Shown: piece by piece, positions 44,671 to 54,154 of the stretch
How the letters are laid out: every line of letters begins with the position of its first letter
Numbering within the stretch: position 1 is the first letter of the stretch
Source: an uncultured Gammaproteobacteria bacterium
Lineage (GTDB): Bacteria; Pseudomonadota; Gammaproteobacteria; Arenicellales; Poriferihabitantaceae
Length of the DNA stretch: 64,000 nucleotides
Direction of reading: 5' to 3'
Assembly: GCA_947259885.1 (NCBI GenBank)
Contig: CAMYNW010000010.1
Span: forward strand, 62,001 to 126,000
Notes under the pieces: generated by a model
Database searches by the model: none
The model's input: the letters and a program-made list of their open reading frames with translations, nothing else
What the model was told of the DNA's origin: nothing
Position numbers and translations under genes: made by a program

Positions 44671-46815
44671 TTAGCCTTCGAGATACCGATTCAGACGGAA
44701 CAATGCGACGATGGTCTTGGCATCATCTATGTCGCCATCCAATGCCATCTGATTCACTTGCTCCAGGGGTGACCAATGGGTTTCGATAAATTCGTAATCT
44801 TCGAGTTCTGCCTCGCCTCGGATTACGTCTGTGGCTAGAAAAATATGCAGGCGTTCGGTGCAGAAACCTGGAGTGGTTAGGGTTGACCCCAGCGGAATCA
44901 GTGCTTCCGCGGTGCAACCAGTTTCCTCTTTAAGTTCTCGGAATGCAGCGGCTTCGGGATCTTCGAATGGTTCAAGCAGGCCGGCCGGAAACTCCCAGAT
45001 CCAGCCATTGGCAGCGTGACGAAACTGTTTGATCAGACATACCTCATGTTCGCTGTCCATGGCGATCACTACAGCGCCGCCTGGATGCCTGACAATTTCA
45101 AGTGCGAGGATCTCATCGTTGGGTAACTTGACCGTTTCGAGCCCCAGATTCACGATGGCGCCGCTATGAATCACTCGTCTGCTTCGAGGCTCGTCAGGGA
45201 ATTCTATAAGCGAAGGCTCATAGCCCGCTGGCGCCCGATACCCCATCAGATTGAATACGGTGGCTGCCACATTCGCTAAGCCCGCGCCATCCATCTTGCG
45301 AAGTTTGTAACTATCGTCGTCACTAGAATCGACGATCACAAAGGGAACCTGATTCAGGGAATGCGAGGTGCGTGACACCTGATCCCCGTTTTTTATAACG
45401 AACATTTCGTCGGCGTTACCGTGATCGGCGGTCAAGATCAGAATGCCCTGCTGTTTGGTGACCGCAGTGACGAGTTCTCCAAGGCACTTATCGACGGTTT
45501 CAATAGCATGAATGGTGGCGTCAATATCGCCAGTATGACCCACCATATCTCCATTTGCGAAATTGATACGGCCAAACCGATATTCACCGTTTCCTAAAAG
45601 TGTAATAGTTTCTTTGGTAATTTCCCTGGCCTTCATATCAGGGGCTTTGTTGAATGCGATATTGTCGGAAGGAATTTCAATCCACGTTTCTAGCTCCTGA
45701 TTGAAGTATCCGGATTTGTTGCCATTCCAAAAATACGTAACGTGACCAAATTTCTGTGTTTCGCTGACTGCAAAAGTGCGTAGATTTTCTGCGCACATGT
45801 ATTCGATCATGGTGTTTTCAATTACTGGGGGGCTTACTAGATAGTGCCCCGGCACATGGAGATCTCCATCGTATTCCAGCATGCCACAGAAGAAAATATC
45901 CGGGTGTTGACCTCTGTCGAAATGCTTAAATTCCTGTTCTTCCATGGCCTGTGATATTTCTATGGCACGATCCCCTCTGAAATTGAAAAATACCACGGCG
46001 TCTCCGTCAGACATAGGGCCCACCGGAACTCCGTTTTCGTCAACGATTACAAATGGATCAAGGGTTTGGTCGGTGATCTCAGCATCGGCCTGGTATTGAC
46101 GCAAAACTTCTTGTTTTGCATCGACCACTGTATTACCAATTCCATGCACATGGGTATCATATCCGCGCTTGACCATGTTCCAGTCGGCCTGATATCGATC
46201 CATGGTAATGACCATTCTGCCGCCTCCTGAGGCTACTCTGTAATCGCGGCCAGGCTTCTGGTTAATTTCATCTAGAGTCTGCTGCAGCCGGTCAAGATAA
46301 ATTACTGCGGAGCGAGGGTCCACATCCCTACCGTCTAACAGGCAATGTATTCTGACGTGTTTAATTGATTGTCGATCGCAACGTTCGATTAACGACAGCA
46401 GGTGACTAATGTGTGAATGTACATTGCCGTCAGATAGCAGGCCGAGCAAATGAATCGTGCCGCTTGACTTGCCACGTTGTTCCACTTGTGTCCAGGCGTC
46501 ATTTGTAAAAATGCTTCCGCTATCAAAGGCCTGATTAACAAGTTTTGCACCCTGACTAATGATCTGGCCGCTACCCAGTGCATTATGTCCGACCTCACTG
46601 TTGCCCATGTCCTCATTGCTCGGTAATCCAACTAAGGTGCCATGCGCTGTCAACCGAGCACTATGTTTAGACCCGAGCAGTTGATCCAGAATCGGAGTAT
46701 TCGCCAGGGACACTGCATTGGCGGGACCTTCGGGCGCGAGACCGACTCCATCGGCCACAACAAGCAGTATTGGTCCTTTGCGCCCGTTGAAGGTGGCGAG
46801 CTTTTCAAGCTGCAT
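44671..46815 (-). CDS. gpmI: GpmI phosphoglycerate mutase fused to an ADP-ribose-type Nudix hydrolase
   Basis: A 714-residue open frame. Residues 1 to about 530 are cofactor-independent phosphoglycerate mutase: Asp22 in VVADGVGLAPEG, nucleophile Ser73 in EDMGNSEVGHNALGSG, and LILTADHGNADEM for the second manganese site. GpmI usually ends near residue 515. Residues about 545-714 are a Nudix domain of the ADP-ribose/nucleotide-sugar pyrophosphatase kind: EIVRHPGGAVVIAMD, IKQFRHAANGWIWEFPAG, and a full Nudix box at 612-634 (core AFRELKEETG). The 14-bp gap to rdgB puts both in the rph operon. The fusion joins a glycolytic step to a house-cleaning hydrolase. No frameshift or internal start with a clear ribosome site was noticed. 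Confidence 0.9.
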   Translation of the reverse strand: MQLEKLATFNGRKGPILLVVADGVGLAPEGPANAVSLANTPILDQLLGSKHSARLTAHGTLVGLPSNEDMGNSEVGHNALGSGQIISQGAKLVNQAFDSGSIFTNDAWTQVEQRGKSSGTIHLLGLLSDGNVHSHISHLLSLIERCDRQSIKHVRIHCLLDGRDVDPRSAVIYLDRLQQTLDEINQKPGRDYRVASGGGRMVITMDRYQADWNMVKRGYDTHVHGIGNTVVDAKQEVLRQYQADAEITDQTLDPFVIVDENGVPVGPMSDGDAVVFFNFRGDRAIEISQAMEEQEFKHFDRGQHPDIFFCGMLEYDGDLHVPGHYLVSPPVIENTMIEYMCAENLRTFAVSETQKFGHVTYFWNGNKSGYFNQELETWIEIPSDNIAFNKAPDMKAREITKETITLLGNGEYRFGRINFANGDMVGHTGDIDATIHAIETVDKCLGELVTAVTKQQGILILTADHGNADEMFVIKNGDQVSRTSHSLNQVPFVIVDSSDDDSYKLRKMDGAGLANVAATVFNLMGYRAPAGYEPSLIEFPDEPRSRRVIHSGAIVNLGLETVKLPNDEILALEIVRHPGGAVVIAMDSEHEVCLIKQFRHAANGWIWEFPAGLLEPFEDPEAAAFRELKEETGCTAEALIPLGSTLTTPGFCTERLHIFLATDVIRGEAELEDYEFIETHWSPLEQVNQMALDGDIDDAKTIVALFRLNRYLEG

Positions 46816-46829
46816 AATTATTTCGTAAT

Positions 46830-47426
46830 CTAATGAGTTGAAGTGACTGTCTGAAGTTGCTGACGCAACTGCATCAGCGCTTTACCCCGATGGCTAAGTA
46901 GATTCTTTTCGTCTGAATTTAACTGCGCAGCGGTTTTACCCAGTTCTGACACGAAGAAAACCGGATCATACCCAAACCCGTTTTCGCCTTGTGGTATCCA
47001 TGCGATTTGACCCTCCCAGCTACCGCTGCAAATGATTGGAGATGGATCATGCTGATGCTGCATAAAGACGATGATACAGTCGAACCGTGCTCCTCGATGG
47101 GTTTCCTGATCCATATTGGCAAGAAGCTTCTCAATATTTTCCTGGTCTGTCGCCCCCTCTCCGCCGTATCTTGCGGAGTAAATTCCTGGCTGACCATTGA
47201 GGACGTCGACTTCGAGTCCGGAATCGTCTGCAATTGCAGGCAGGCCACTATGAAGACAGGCATGCCGTGCTTTGATAATCGCATTTTCTACGAAAGTCAG
47301 GCCTGTCTCTTCTGGTGTTGAGATGCCAAATTCAGATTGAGGTAATACTTCCCAGTCATGCAGGATTTGACCAATTTCGGCCAGTTTACCCGAATTGCTG
47401 GTTGCAAGAACTACGCGTTTAGTCAA
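46830..47426 (-). CDS. rdgB: XTP/dITP pyrophosphatase
   Basis: 198 residues, Ham1/RdgB family; removes non-canonical purine triphosphates. Key parts are [16 protein letters not shown] at the N-terminus, [34 protein letters not shown] and GFGYDPVF. The start is TTG 47426: AGGA lies 8 nt before it and it aligns with the family start. A longer frame to 47477 runs into rph. It overlaps the rph stop by 8 bp, consistent with coupled translation. Confidence 0.9.
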   Translation of the reverse strand: MTKRVVLATSNSGKLAEIGQILHDWEVLPQSEFGISTPEETGLTFVENAIIKARHACLHSGLPAIADDSGLEVDVLNGQPGIYSARYGGEGATDQENIEKLLANMDQETHRGARFDCIIVFMQHQHDPSPIICSGSWEGQIAWIPQGENGFGYDPVFFVSELGKTAAQLNSDEKNLLSHRGKALMQLRQQLQTVTSTH

Positions 47427-48138
47427 CCAAGGAATCCTTTTGAATTGTGAAAAGCTGCTTGCACGCATTATCTGCATGGTCCAGCATCTGGCTCAGGGCA
47501 TCTCGAGAAAAAGGCGTTGATTCAGCCGTGCCCTGAACCTCTATTAGTCCGCCAGAGTCATCCATCACGATATTCATATCAGTTTCCGCCTTGCTGTCCT
47601 CTGCATAATCCAGGTCTGTCACAACCTCTCCATTGCTTACCCCGACCGATACAGCGCTGACTGCCCGATGTATCGGGCTTTCCTGAATAATCTCATGATA
47701 CAGCAACCAGTTTACCGCATCCATCATCGCAACCCATGCGCCGGTAATCGCCGCGGTTCGAGTACCACCGTCAGCCTGAATGACATCGCAGTCTACCGTG
47801 ATTGTGCGCTCACCTAGAATTCTGGTGTCAATCGCTGCACGCAGCGAACGACCAATCAAACGCTGTATCTCCAGAGTTCGTCCGGATTGCTTGCCACGTG
47901 CCGCTTCGCGATCACTGCGGGTATTGGTGGCGCGCGGCAGCATGCTGTACTCTGCGGTCACCCAGCCTTTCTTTTTGTTGCGCAAAAATAATGGTACGCG
48001 CTCTTCAACACTTGCGTTACAGAGTACCTTGGTGTCGCCAAAACTGATCAGTACAGATCCTTCAGCGTGTCGGGTGTAGTGGCGAATAATCGTTACGGGC
48101 CGGAGTTCGTCAGGCCGCCGATCGCTGGGTCTTGGCAT
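47419..48138 (-). CDS. rph: Ribonuclease PH
   Basis: A 239-residue phosphorolytic 3' exoribonuclease for tRNA. The N-terminal [70 protein letters not shown] and [18 protein letters not shown] are full-length family matches. It is first in rph-rdgB-gpmI/nudix. Confidence 0.95.
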   Translation of the reverse strand: MPRPSDRRPDELRPVTIIRHYTRHAEGSVLISFGDTKVLCNASVEERVPLFLRNKKKGWVTAEYSMLPRATNTRSDREAARGKQSGRTLEIQRLIGRSLRAAIDTRILGERTITVDCDVIQADGGTRTAAITGAWVAMMDAVNWLLYHEIIQESPIHRAVSAVSVGVSNGEVVTDLDYAEDSKAETDMNIVMDDSGGLIEVQGTAESTPFSRDALSQMLDHADNACKQLFTIQKDSLVD

Positions 48139-48227
48139 TTTGAAATTCTAAAAACAGGTGATTATTCAGGGTCGCCGATTATACGCTTGTGGCAGCCGTC
48201 GGGTCAGGTTTGAGGCGTTATAAAATT

Positions 48228-48731
48228 TTAATTCAGATGTTTCTGATACCAGGCTACATCGATACGTCGGTTGAACTTGGTACCGACCTGGTCCAGCGTT
48301 CCAATGTGTTTAAAGTCAAACTTCTTGTGCAACCTGATTGATGCATCGTTGGGCAGCGCAATCACGGCGTAGGCGCGATGCAGGTCGGTGTTCGCGATGC
48401 GCTTAAATAGTTTCTCCAACAGTCGGGAACCGGTTCCTCCTGGGGCGTCATCGTGGTGGGTATATACCGTAACTTCAGTGGAAGAATCATAGGCGGCCTT
48501 AGTCCGGAACTGCCCGTTATAGGCAAATCCGACTACTCTGTTATGTTCGAGGGCAACCATCAGGTTGTATCGCTTTGAAGGTGTTAAGAATTGCTCGAAC
48601 CAAGTTTGCCGTTTCTGCAACGTCCATGGTTTGATATCAAAAGTAACCGTTGAATTTTCCACGTACCAGTTATAGATTTGGTTAATGGCTGCGGCATCCT
48701 CGAATTGGCCTTCTCTAACCCTATTTTCCAC
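48228..48731 (-). CDS. GNAT N-acetyltransferase, phosphinothricin/methionine-sulfone type
   Basis: A 167-residue acetyltransferase. ENSTVTFDIKPWTLQKRQTW and VVGFAYNGQFRTKAAYDSST, YTHHDDAPGGTGSRLLEKLF (acetyl-CoA loop) and ALPNDASIRLHKKFDFKHIG resemble PAT/MnaT proteins that acetylate the alpha-amino group of amino acid analogues. It starts 7 bp after the ureohydrolase stop, so it belongs to the dehydrogenase-ureohydrolase operon. Confidence 0.8.
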   Translation of the reverse strand: MENRVREGQFEDAAAINQIYNWYVENSTVTFDIKPWTLQKRQTWFEQFLTPSKRYNLMVALEHNRVVGFAYNGQFRTKAAYDSSTEVTVYTHHDDAPGGTGSRLLEKLFKRIANTDLHRAYAVIALPNDASIRLHKKFDFKHIGTLDQVGTKFNRRIDVAWYQKHLN

Positions 48732-48738
48732 AAAATCG

Positions 48739-49701
48739 TTAGCTGCCCCGGGTAACCATCAGATTGATCATCTCAAACGCGACAGTGGCCGCAGCCAGCG
48801 ATGTAATTTCCGCATGATCATAGGCTGGTGCGACTTCGACGATGTCTGCGGCGACAAGGTTTAGGCCCTGCAACCCGCGTATGATGTTAACCAGCTCGCG
48901 ACTTGAAAGTCCTGCTATTTCTGGTGTGCCGGTGCCAGGTGCATGGGCCGGGTCGAGTACATCAATATCAATTGACAGGTATAAAGGGTGATCCCCTACG
49001 CGATCTCGAATGCGTTTGACCACATGATCTACTCCATGACTTTGAAGATCATCGCAGTGCACGACTTTGAAACCTAATTCTGCATCCCGCGCAAGATCAT
49101 CACGACTGTAAAGGGGGCCTCGTATGCCAACATGCATGGATGAGTGATCAATGAATAAATTTTCTTCAGCGGCGCGCCTGAACGGTGTACCGTGTGTATA
49201 GGGTGCGCCGAAGTAAGTGTCCCAGGTGTCCAGATGGGCATCGAAGTGAACCAATGCCACCTGGCCAAATTTGCTGTTGACCGCACGCAGCAACGGCACC
49301 GCTATAGTGTGATCACCACCAAGGCTCACCAGAGCGTCCGCTTTATCAAGCAAATCCGTTGCAGCTGTTTCAATCTGGCCGATGGCTTCTTCTATGTTAT
49401 ACGGATTACACGCAACGTCCCCGGCATCAGCCACCTGAATCTGGCGAAATGGCTCTGTGTCATAGGCGGGATGAAAGTTTGTTCGAAGATGCCTCGACGC
49501 CTGTCTGATCGCTTGCGGACCGAAGCGGGCACCCGGTCGGTAGCTGGTACCGTTATCGAAGGGTATGCCTAGAATTGCCACATCACAATAGGGCACGTCC
49601 CGGAGCTCTGGTAGGCGACAGAACGTGGAGGGTCCAGCATAGCGAGGAACGACAGTTCCACTTACTGGTTGAATTGGTGGCGTGTCTTTATTACTCATCA
49701 A
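48739..49701 (-). CDS. Ureohydrolase, agmatinase/guanidinobutyrase type
   Basis: A 320-residue arginase-fold enzyme. All six manganese ligands are present: His131 (LGGDHTI), Asp154, His156 and Asp158 (VHFDAHLDTW), Asp245 and Asp247 (YLSIDIDVLDPAHAPGTGTP). The enzyme releases urea from a guanidino compound. Agmatine is the default in annotation as SpeB, but 4-guanidinobutyrate or guanidinopropionate fit equally, and the D-amino-acid dehydrogenase 15 bp upstream and the divergent amidinotransferase suggest a guanidino-acid pathway. Confidence 0.85.
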   Translation of the reverse strand: MMSNKDTPPIQPVSGTVVPRYAGPSTFCRLPELRDVPYCDVAILGIPFDNGTSYRPGARFGPQAIRQASRHLRTNFHPAYDTEPFRQIQVADAGDVACNPYNIEEAIGQIETAATDLLDKADALVSLGGDHTIAVPLLRAVNSKFGQVALVHFDAHLDTWDTYFGAPYTHGTPFRRAAEENLFIDHSSMHVGIRGPLYSRDDLARDAELGFKVVHCDDLQSHGVDHVVKRIRDRVGDHPLYLSIDIDVLDPAHAPGTGTPEIAGLSSRELVNIIRGLQGLNLVAADIVEVAPAYDHAEITSLAAATVAFEMINLMVTRGS

Positions 49702-49716
49702 CTTTTTGTATTCAGG

Positions 49717-50976
49717 TCAAGGTATGTACATTGTGCTTGAGTTCCGATCAGGATAGAAGGGCTCACATAACGGATTGGGTTGCCCGCAGATTTCGTCGGC
49801 AATCAGTTCGCCGGTAATTGGTCCAAGGGTCAGTCCAAGATGACAATGGCCGGTTGCAACGTAAAGCCCTGGGTGACGCTTAATAGGGCCGATAAGAGGT
49901 TGAGAGTCCGGGGTGCTGGCCCGTCTTCCCATCCAGGGCTTATCGAGCAGGGGTCTGCCCAGCGGAAATGTCTCTCGGATGTGCGGAAGCAGCGTTTGAA
50001 GCTGCCGGTCTTGGGGGGGTATCTCGCGAGCGACAAGATTACTACCGGTCGTGGTTCGCAGGCCGTCGCGCATTGGGGTAATAACATAACCAAGTTCGAT
50101 ATCCACTACCGAGCGATTTAGCTGTTTACCTTCAGGATAAGCAAACATCATGTGATAGCCCCTTTCAAGTGCGAAAGGAAGTCGCACTCCCAGAGGTTGA
50201 AGCAGATGGTTGCTCCATGCTCCCATCGCTAGCACGATCTTTGTTGTGGTCAAGACCGAATCCTTTGCTGTTATCCGCCAGTTATCGCGACATGGCTCGA
50301 TAGCCTCTGTTTCGCATTGCTGGAAACGCCCGCCTTGCGACATGAACAATTTAAAATAATTTTGACAGAGCAGGCCTGGGTCGCGCACAGAGGGCGTGTT
50401 TTTCAACCACCATCCTCCAGCATAGTCGATCCCAAGATCAGGTTCCAGCTCGCGAACTTCAGGCCCGTTAAGCACATCGCATGGCACACCAAAGTGTTGA
50501 TAGTCAGAGAGCAGTTTACGAGAAGAGGACAGGCGGGAGGTGCTACGAAACAGTTTCAGCCACCCGCTATCGTTCAAGAGATCGAGTGCACCCGCCTGCT
50601 TCATAAGATCCAGATGACGTGGCAGAGCGTCTGCGGTGAGGCTGGCGATCTGAGAAGTGCACAGTTCGAATGTCCTGCGATTACAGTTTCGCGCAAAACG
50701 CATTAGCCATGTTGCAAGCCATGGAAGCTCCGAGTAGTTGAGTAAGAATCTTGGATCGAGATTCGCTAGAAGCTTAGGTGCCTGGGACAGTAGTTCTGGA
50801 TCCGCCAATGGGTGGATGCCGCTGTTACAAATTACACCGGCATTTCCATGACTAGTTTCCCTGGCAGGGGGCAGTCGATCTAGTAACAGCACATCTTGGT
50901 CGCGTTGGCGAAGAGATAACGCTGTGCAAATACCGACAATCCCAGCGCCGATGACTATAACCTGTTGGGAGCTCAT
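49717..50976 (-). CDS. D-amino-acid dehydrogenase-like flavoprotein
   Basis: A 419-residue DAO-family oxidoreductase of the DadA type: VIVIGAGIVGICTALSLRQR with the GxGxxG for FAD, ARETSHGNAGVICNSGIHPL, and the late MGRRASTPDSQPLIGPI and TGHCHLGLTLGPITGELI. It deaminates D-amino acids, passing electrons to the respiratory chain. It is first in an operon with the ureohydrolase and GNAT genes, so D-arginine or a related guanidino amino acid is a reasonable but unproven substrate. Confidence 0.83.
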   Translation of the reverse strand: MSSQQVIVIGAGIVGICTALSLRQRDQDVLLLDRLPPARETSHGNAGVICNSGIHPLADPELLSQAPKLLANLDPRFLLNYSELPWLATWLMRFARNCNRRTFELCTSQIASLTADALPRHLDLMKQAGALDLLNDSGWLKLFRSTSRLSSSRKLLSDYQHFGVPCDVLNGPEVRELEPDLGIDYAGGWWLKNTPSVRDPGLLCQNYFKLFMSQGGRFQQCETEAIEPCRDNWRITAKDSVLTTTKIVLAMGAWSNHLLQPLGVRLPFALERGYHMMFAYPEGKQLNRSVVDIELGYVITPMRDGLRTTTGSNLVAREIPPQDRQLQTLLPHIRETFPLGRPLLDKPWMGRRASTPDSQPLIGPIKRHPGLYVATGHCHLGLTLGPITGELIADEICGQPNPLCEPFYPDRNSSTMYIP

Positions 50977-51150
50977 GGACAGATAGTAGTCCAGCCACTT
51001 GAGCCTTGCTAGACCCCTTGCCCGCGTCGCTCAAACCAATGAGCTGAACAGGTTCATTGGCGTCAATCGGAGGACGTAAGTTTCTCTTTTAACTGGCTTT
51101 ATTCTCGACTATATTAGCGCGTCGAAATCTCTCCACCGTCTGCTTCGAAA

Positions 51151-52290
51151 ATGTCTACCACCATAGTCAATTCCTGGAATGAATTTGATCCATTGAAGCA
51201 TGTGATTGTCGGCCGAGCTGACAACACCTGTATTCCGCCGGATGAACCCGCTACCGAAGCAAAAGTGCCGGAAGATAGCGATATGCGTGGAATGTGGGGG
51301 CCAAGACCATTGGAGACCGTGGACAAAGCAAATGCTCAGCTCGACAATCTGGCGAAGGTATTAAGCGACAGAGGAATCCGGGTCGATAGACCGAAGCCAA
51401 TTCAATGGAACCAGGCGGTCATAACACCGGACTTTATGACCGCAAGTCAGTTTGGATGTATGCCTCCAAGAGATGTACTGCTGACTATAGGAAGCGAAAT
51501 TTTATCTGCGCCAATGTCATTTCGCTGTCGATACTTTGAATACCTGGCCTATCATGATTTGATGCAACAGTATTTTGACGAAGATCCAAATTTTAGATGG
51601 GAGCAAGCCCCTCGACCGAGGCTGGGTGATGCATCCTACACGGATGGCTACTTCGATGAAATAACTATTGAAGAGCGGCTCAGTCGCACTGCGGCACTTG
51701 ATTTTGTAACAACCGAAAATGAACCCCTATTTGATGCTGCAGATGTTCTACGACTTGGCAAGGACCTTTTTTGTCAGCATGGCCTGACCACCAATCGCCG
51801 TGGAATGGAATGGTTGCAAAGACATTTCCCCGATCATCGAATTCACGCTGTAAATTTTCCAGGCGACCCTTATCCAATTCATATCGATGCGACCTTTGTT
51901 CCGCTGCGCCCTGGACTCATCATCAATAATCCAAATCGGAGGTTGCCAGAGGCCCAAAGGAAAATTTTCGAGGCCAATGACTGGGAGATTTTGGACGCGG
52001 CTCCACCTGCACACGATACACCACCGCCATTGTGTTACTCCAGTGTCTGGTTATCTATGAATTGTCTGGTTCTGGATCATCAAAATGTTATCGTCGAAGC
52101 CAGTGAAGTGCATCAATTGGAACAGATGGATAAACTGGGTATGAACGTTATTCCGCTCGCGTTTCGCGATGCTTATCCATTTGGTGGTGGACTGCACTGC
52201 GCTACTGGAGATGTTTATCGAGAAGGCGGATGTGAAGACTTTTTCCCTAATCAGGTAGTCGGGACGCAAATCAGAACTGACAGAGATTAA
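51151..52290 (+). CDS. Glycine/inosamine-type amidinotransferase
   Basis: A 379-residue amidinotransferase of the AGAT family, moving the amidino group of arginine to an amine. The catalytic residues are visible: Cys350 in FGGGLHCATGDV, His244 in YPIHIDATFVPL and the Asp195/Asp198 pair in PLFDAADVLRLG. The body parallels human glycine amidinotransferase (EYLAYHDLMQQYF, KWLSMN-like VWLSMNCLVLD). The acceptor could be glycine, an inosamine or a natural-product precursor. It is divergent from the dadA-like gene with 174 bp between the starts. No creatine-pathway methyltransferase adjoins it. Confidence 0.85.
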   Translation: MSTTIVNSWNEFDPLKHVIVGRADNTCIPPDEPATEAKVPEDSDMRGMWGPRPLETVDKANAQLDNLAKVLSDRGIRVDRPKPIQWNQAVITPDFMTASQFGCMPPRDVLLTIGSEILSAPMSFRCRYFEYLAYHDLMQQYFDEDPNFRWEQAPRPRLGDASYTDGYFDEITIEERLSRTAALDFVTTENEPLFDAADVLRLGKDLFCQHGLTTNRRGMEWLQRHFPDHRIHAVNFPGDPYPIHIDATFVPLRPGLIINNPNRRLPEAQRKIFEANDWEILDAAPPAHDTPPPLCYSSVWLSMNCLVLDHQNVIVEASEVHQLEQMDKLGMNVIPLAFRDAYPFGGGLHCATGDVYREGGCEDFFPNQVVGTQIRTDRD

Positions 52291-52391
52291 CTGGTTCTGC
52301 AGTGATTTCGATCATCGGTTTGAATGCTCGTAATCGCACAAGTAGGTAGAGAAATTGATACAATTAGTCTTCATTAACTACTGATTTAGAT

Positions 52392-53777
52392 ATGAAAACC
52401 GATTGGGCACCAGGAAGCTGGCGAGATAAACCGATTTGCCAGGTACCGACCTATCCTGATCAGGATGGGCTGCGAAAAGCGGAGGAGCAGATTGCTACCT
52501 GGCCGCCGCTGGTGTTTGCTGGCGAGGCTAGAGCATTGACCAGGTCTTTGGGGGAGGTTTGTGAAGGACGTGGTTTTCTTCTCCAAGGTGGTGATTGTGC
52601 GGAGAGTTTTGCCGAGCATGGTGCCGACAACATCCGGGATTTCTTCCGGGTTTTCCTGCAGATGTCTATCGTTCTTACATTTGGGGCTTCTCGTCAGGTG
52701 GTCAAAGTTGGGCGCATCGCCGGTCAGTTTGCTAAGCCACGATCTTCAGATTTTGAATCGCGAGGTGAAATCAGACTTCCGTCTTATCGCGGCGATATCA
52801 TTAACGGTATCGACTTCGATGAAGCCTCGCGGGTGCCTGATCCAGAAAGACTGAAAATGGCATACCGTCAGTCCGCGGCGACCCTGAATCTGCTGCGTGC
52901 TTTTGCCCAGGGTGGTTTTTCCAAACTCGAGAACGTGCATCAGTGGATGCTTGGGTTTGTCGAGGGAAGTCCGCAGGCGGAGAGATACGAACAGGTCGCC
53001 GAACGCATCTCAGAAGCGATTGCATTTATGCAGGCAATCGGAATTACCGGAGAAAACAATCCTCAGCTCCGTGAAACCAGTTTCTATACCAGTCACGAAG
53101 CGTTATTACTTGGATATGAGCAGGCGCTTACACGTACAGATTCAACCAGTGGAGACTGGTACGCCACCTCCGGGCATATGGTCTGGATTGGTGATCGTAC
53201 TCGGCAGCCCGATCATGCCCACGTGGAGTTCTGTCGTGGGGTTAAAAATCCAATTGGATTGAAATGCGGGCCGTCACTAGCCCCGGATGAATTGATCAAG
53301 CTTATTGATATTCTCAATCCTGCCAATGCACCAGGCCGGTTGACACTGATTGCTCGATTCGGGCATGACAAAGTGGAGCAGTATTTGCCGAAGTTGATTC
53401 GTGCGATCGAAAAAGAGGGTAGGAAAGTGGTCTGGTCCTGTGATCCAATGCACGGAAATACCATTTCAGCAAATGGATATAAAACGCGCCCGTTTCAACG
53501 CATTCTCTCAGAGGTAGAGAGCTTCTTCGTTGTGCACAAAGCGGAAGGAACCCATCCTGGTGGAATCCACGTCGAAATGACTGGAAATAATGTGACCGAA
53601 TGCACGGGGGGTGCCCGCGCAATCTCTAATGAAGATCTTTCAGATCGGTACCATACTCATTGTGATCCTCGACTGAATGCGGATCAGGCCGTTGAGCTGG
53701 CATTCAAGGTCGCGGAATTATTGAAGAATGACAGGGATGAAGTCAAAGAGAAAAACAGGGTAGCTGCTAGCGCATAA
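52392..53777 (+). CDS. 3-Deoxy-7-phosphoheptulonate synthase, class II
   Basis: A 461-residue class II (plant-like) DAHP synthase, first step of the shikimate pathway. [78 protein letters not shown] and [15 protein letters not shown] are characteristic, with metal ligands in the DCAE, MHGN, HVE and HCDPRLN segments. No ACT-like regulatory extension is present. The gene stands alone on its strand, so it may serve general aromatic synthesis or a secondary product. Confidence 0.92.
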   Translation: MKTDWAPGSWRDKPICQVPTYPDQDGLRKAEEQIATWPPLVFAGEARALTRSLGEVCEGRGFLLQGGDCAESFAEHGADNIRDFFRVFLQMSIVLTFGASRQVVKVGRIAGQFAKPRSSDFESRGEIRLPSYRGDIINGIDFDEASRVPDPERLKMAYRQSAATLNLLRAFAQGGFSKLENVHQWMLGFVEGSPQAERYEQVAERISEAIAFMQAIGITGENNPQLRETSFYTSHEALLLGYEQALTRTDSTSGDWYATSGHMVWIGDRTRQPDHAHVEFCRGVKNPIGLKCGPSLAPDELIKLIDILNPANAPGRLTLIARFGHDKVEQYLPKLIRAIEKEGRKVVWSCDPMHGNTISANGYKTRPFQRILSEVESFFVVHKAEGTHPGGIHVEMTGNNVTECTGGARAISNEDLSDRYHTHCDPRLNADQAVELAFKVAELLKNDRDEVKEKNRVAASA

Positions 53778-53791
53778 TGCACTAAATTGAA

Positions 53792-54028
53792 TTATTCCCA
53801 CCCCCTGGTTAAAGTCAGCTGAACGGACTGAGGCATCTGGTAGATTTCGGTTAATGTGCCTAGTGCGACATTTACCACTGTATTCAGCTGATCGCGTCCA
53901 TAGGTGGTGGACCAGGTTCTACTGACAAATATTTCTCCAGTGTCTGGGTCTGTATCGGCCGACTCCGTTACAGGAATGTTGTGCGCCTTGAAGTAGTCCT
54001 GAGCGCGTAAAGTCTCTTCTTTTGTCAA
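53792..54028 (-). CDS. Hypothetical protein, uncertain start
   Basis: A 78-residue frame from TTG 54028; the open frame continues upstream to a TGA at 54122-54124 without ATG or GTG, adding FSERFIQFYNEGG and LIDLPEDAL. The sequence is soluble and balanced in charge (for example FVSRTWSTTYGRDQLNTVV). No family is recognised. It is convergent with the DAHP synthase gene (14 bp) and downstream of a broken TPR gene, so it may itself be a truncated remnant. Confidence 0.35.
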   Translation of the reverse strand: MTKEETLRAQDYFKAHNIPVTESADTDPDTGEIFVSRTWSTTYGRDQLNTVVNVALGTLTEIYQMPQSVQLTLTRGWE

Positions 54029-54154
54029 TGCATCTTCAGGTAGATCAATCAGTATCTGTCCACCTTCATTATAAAACTGAATGAATCTCTCGCTGAAAGG
54101 GGTTATCGGTGAACGATTGATTCAACGTTTGCACTATCAGTATTCTGATGGTAT

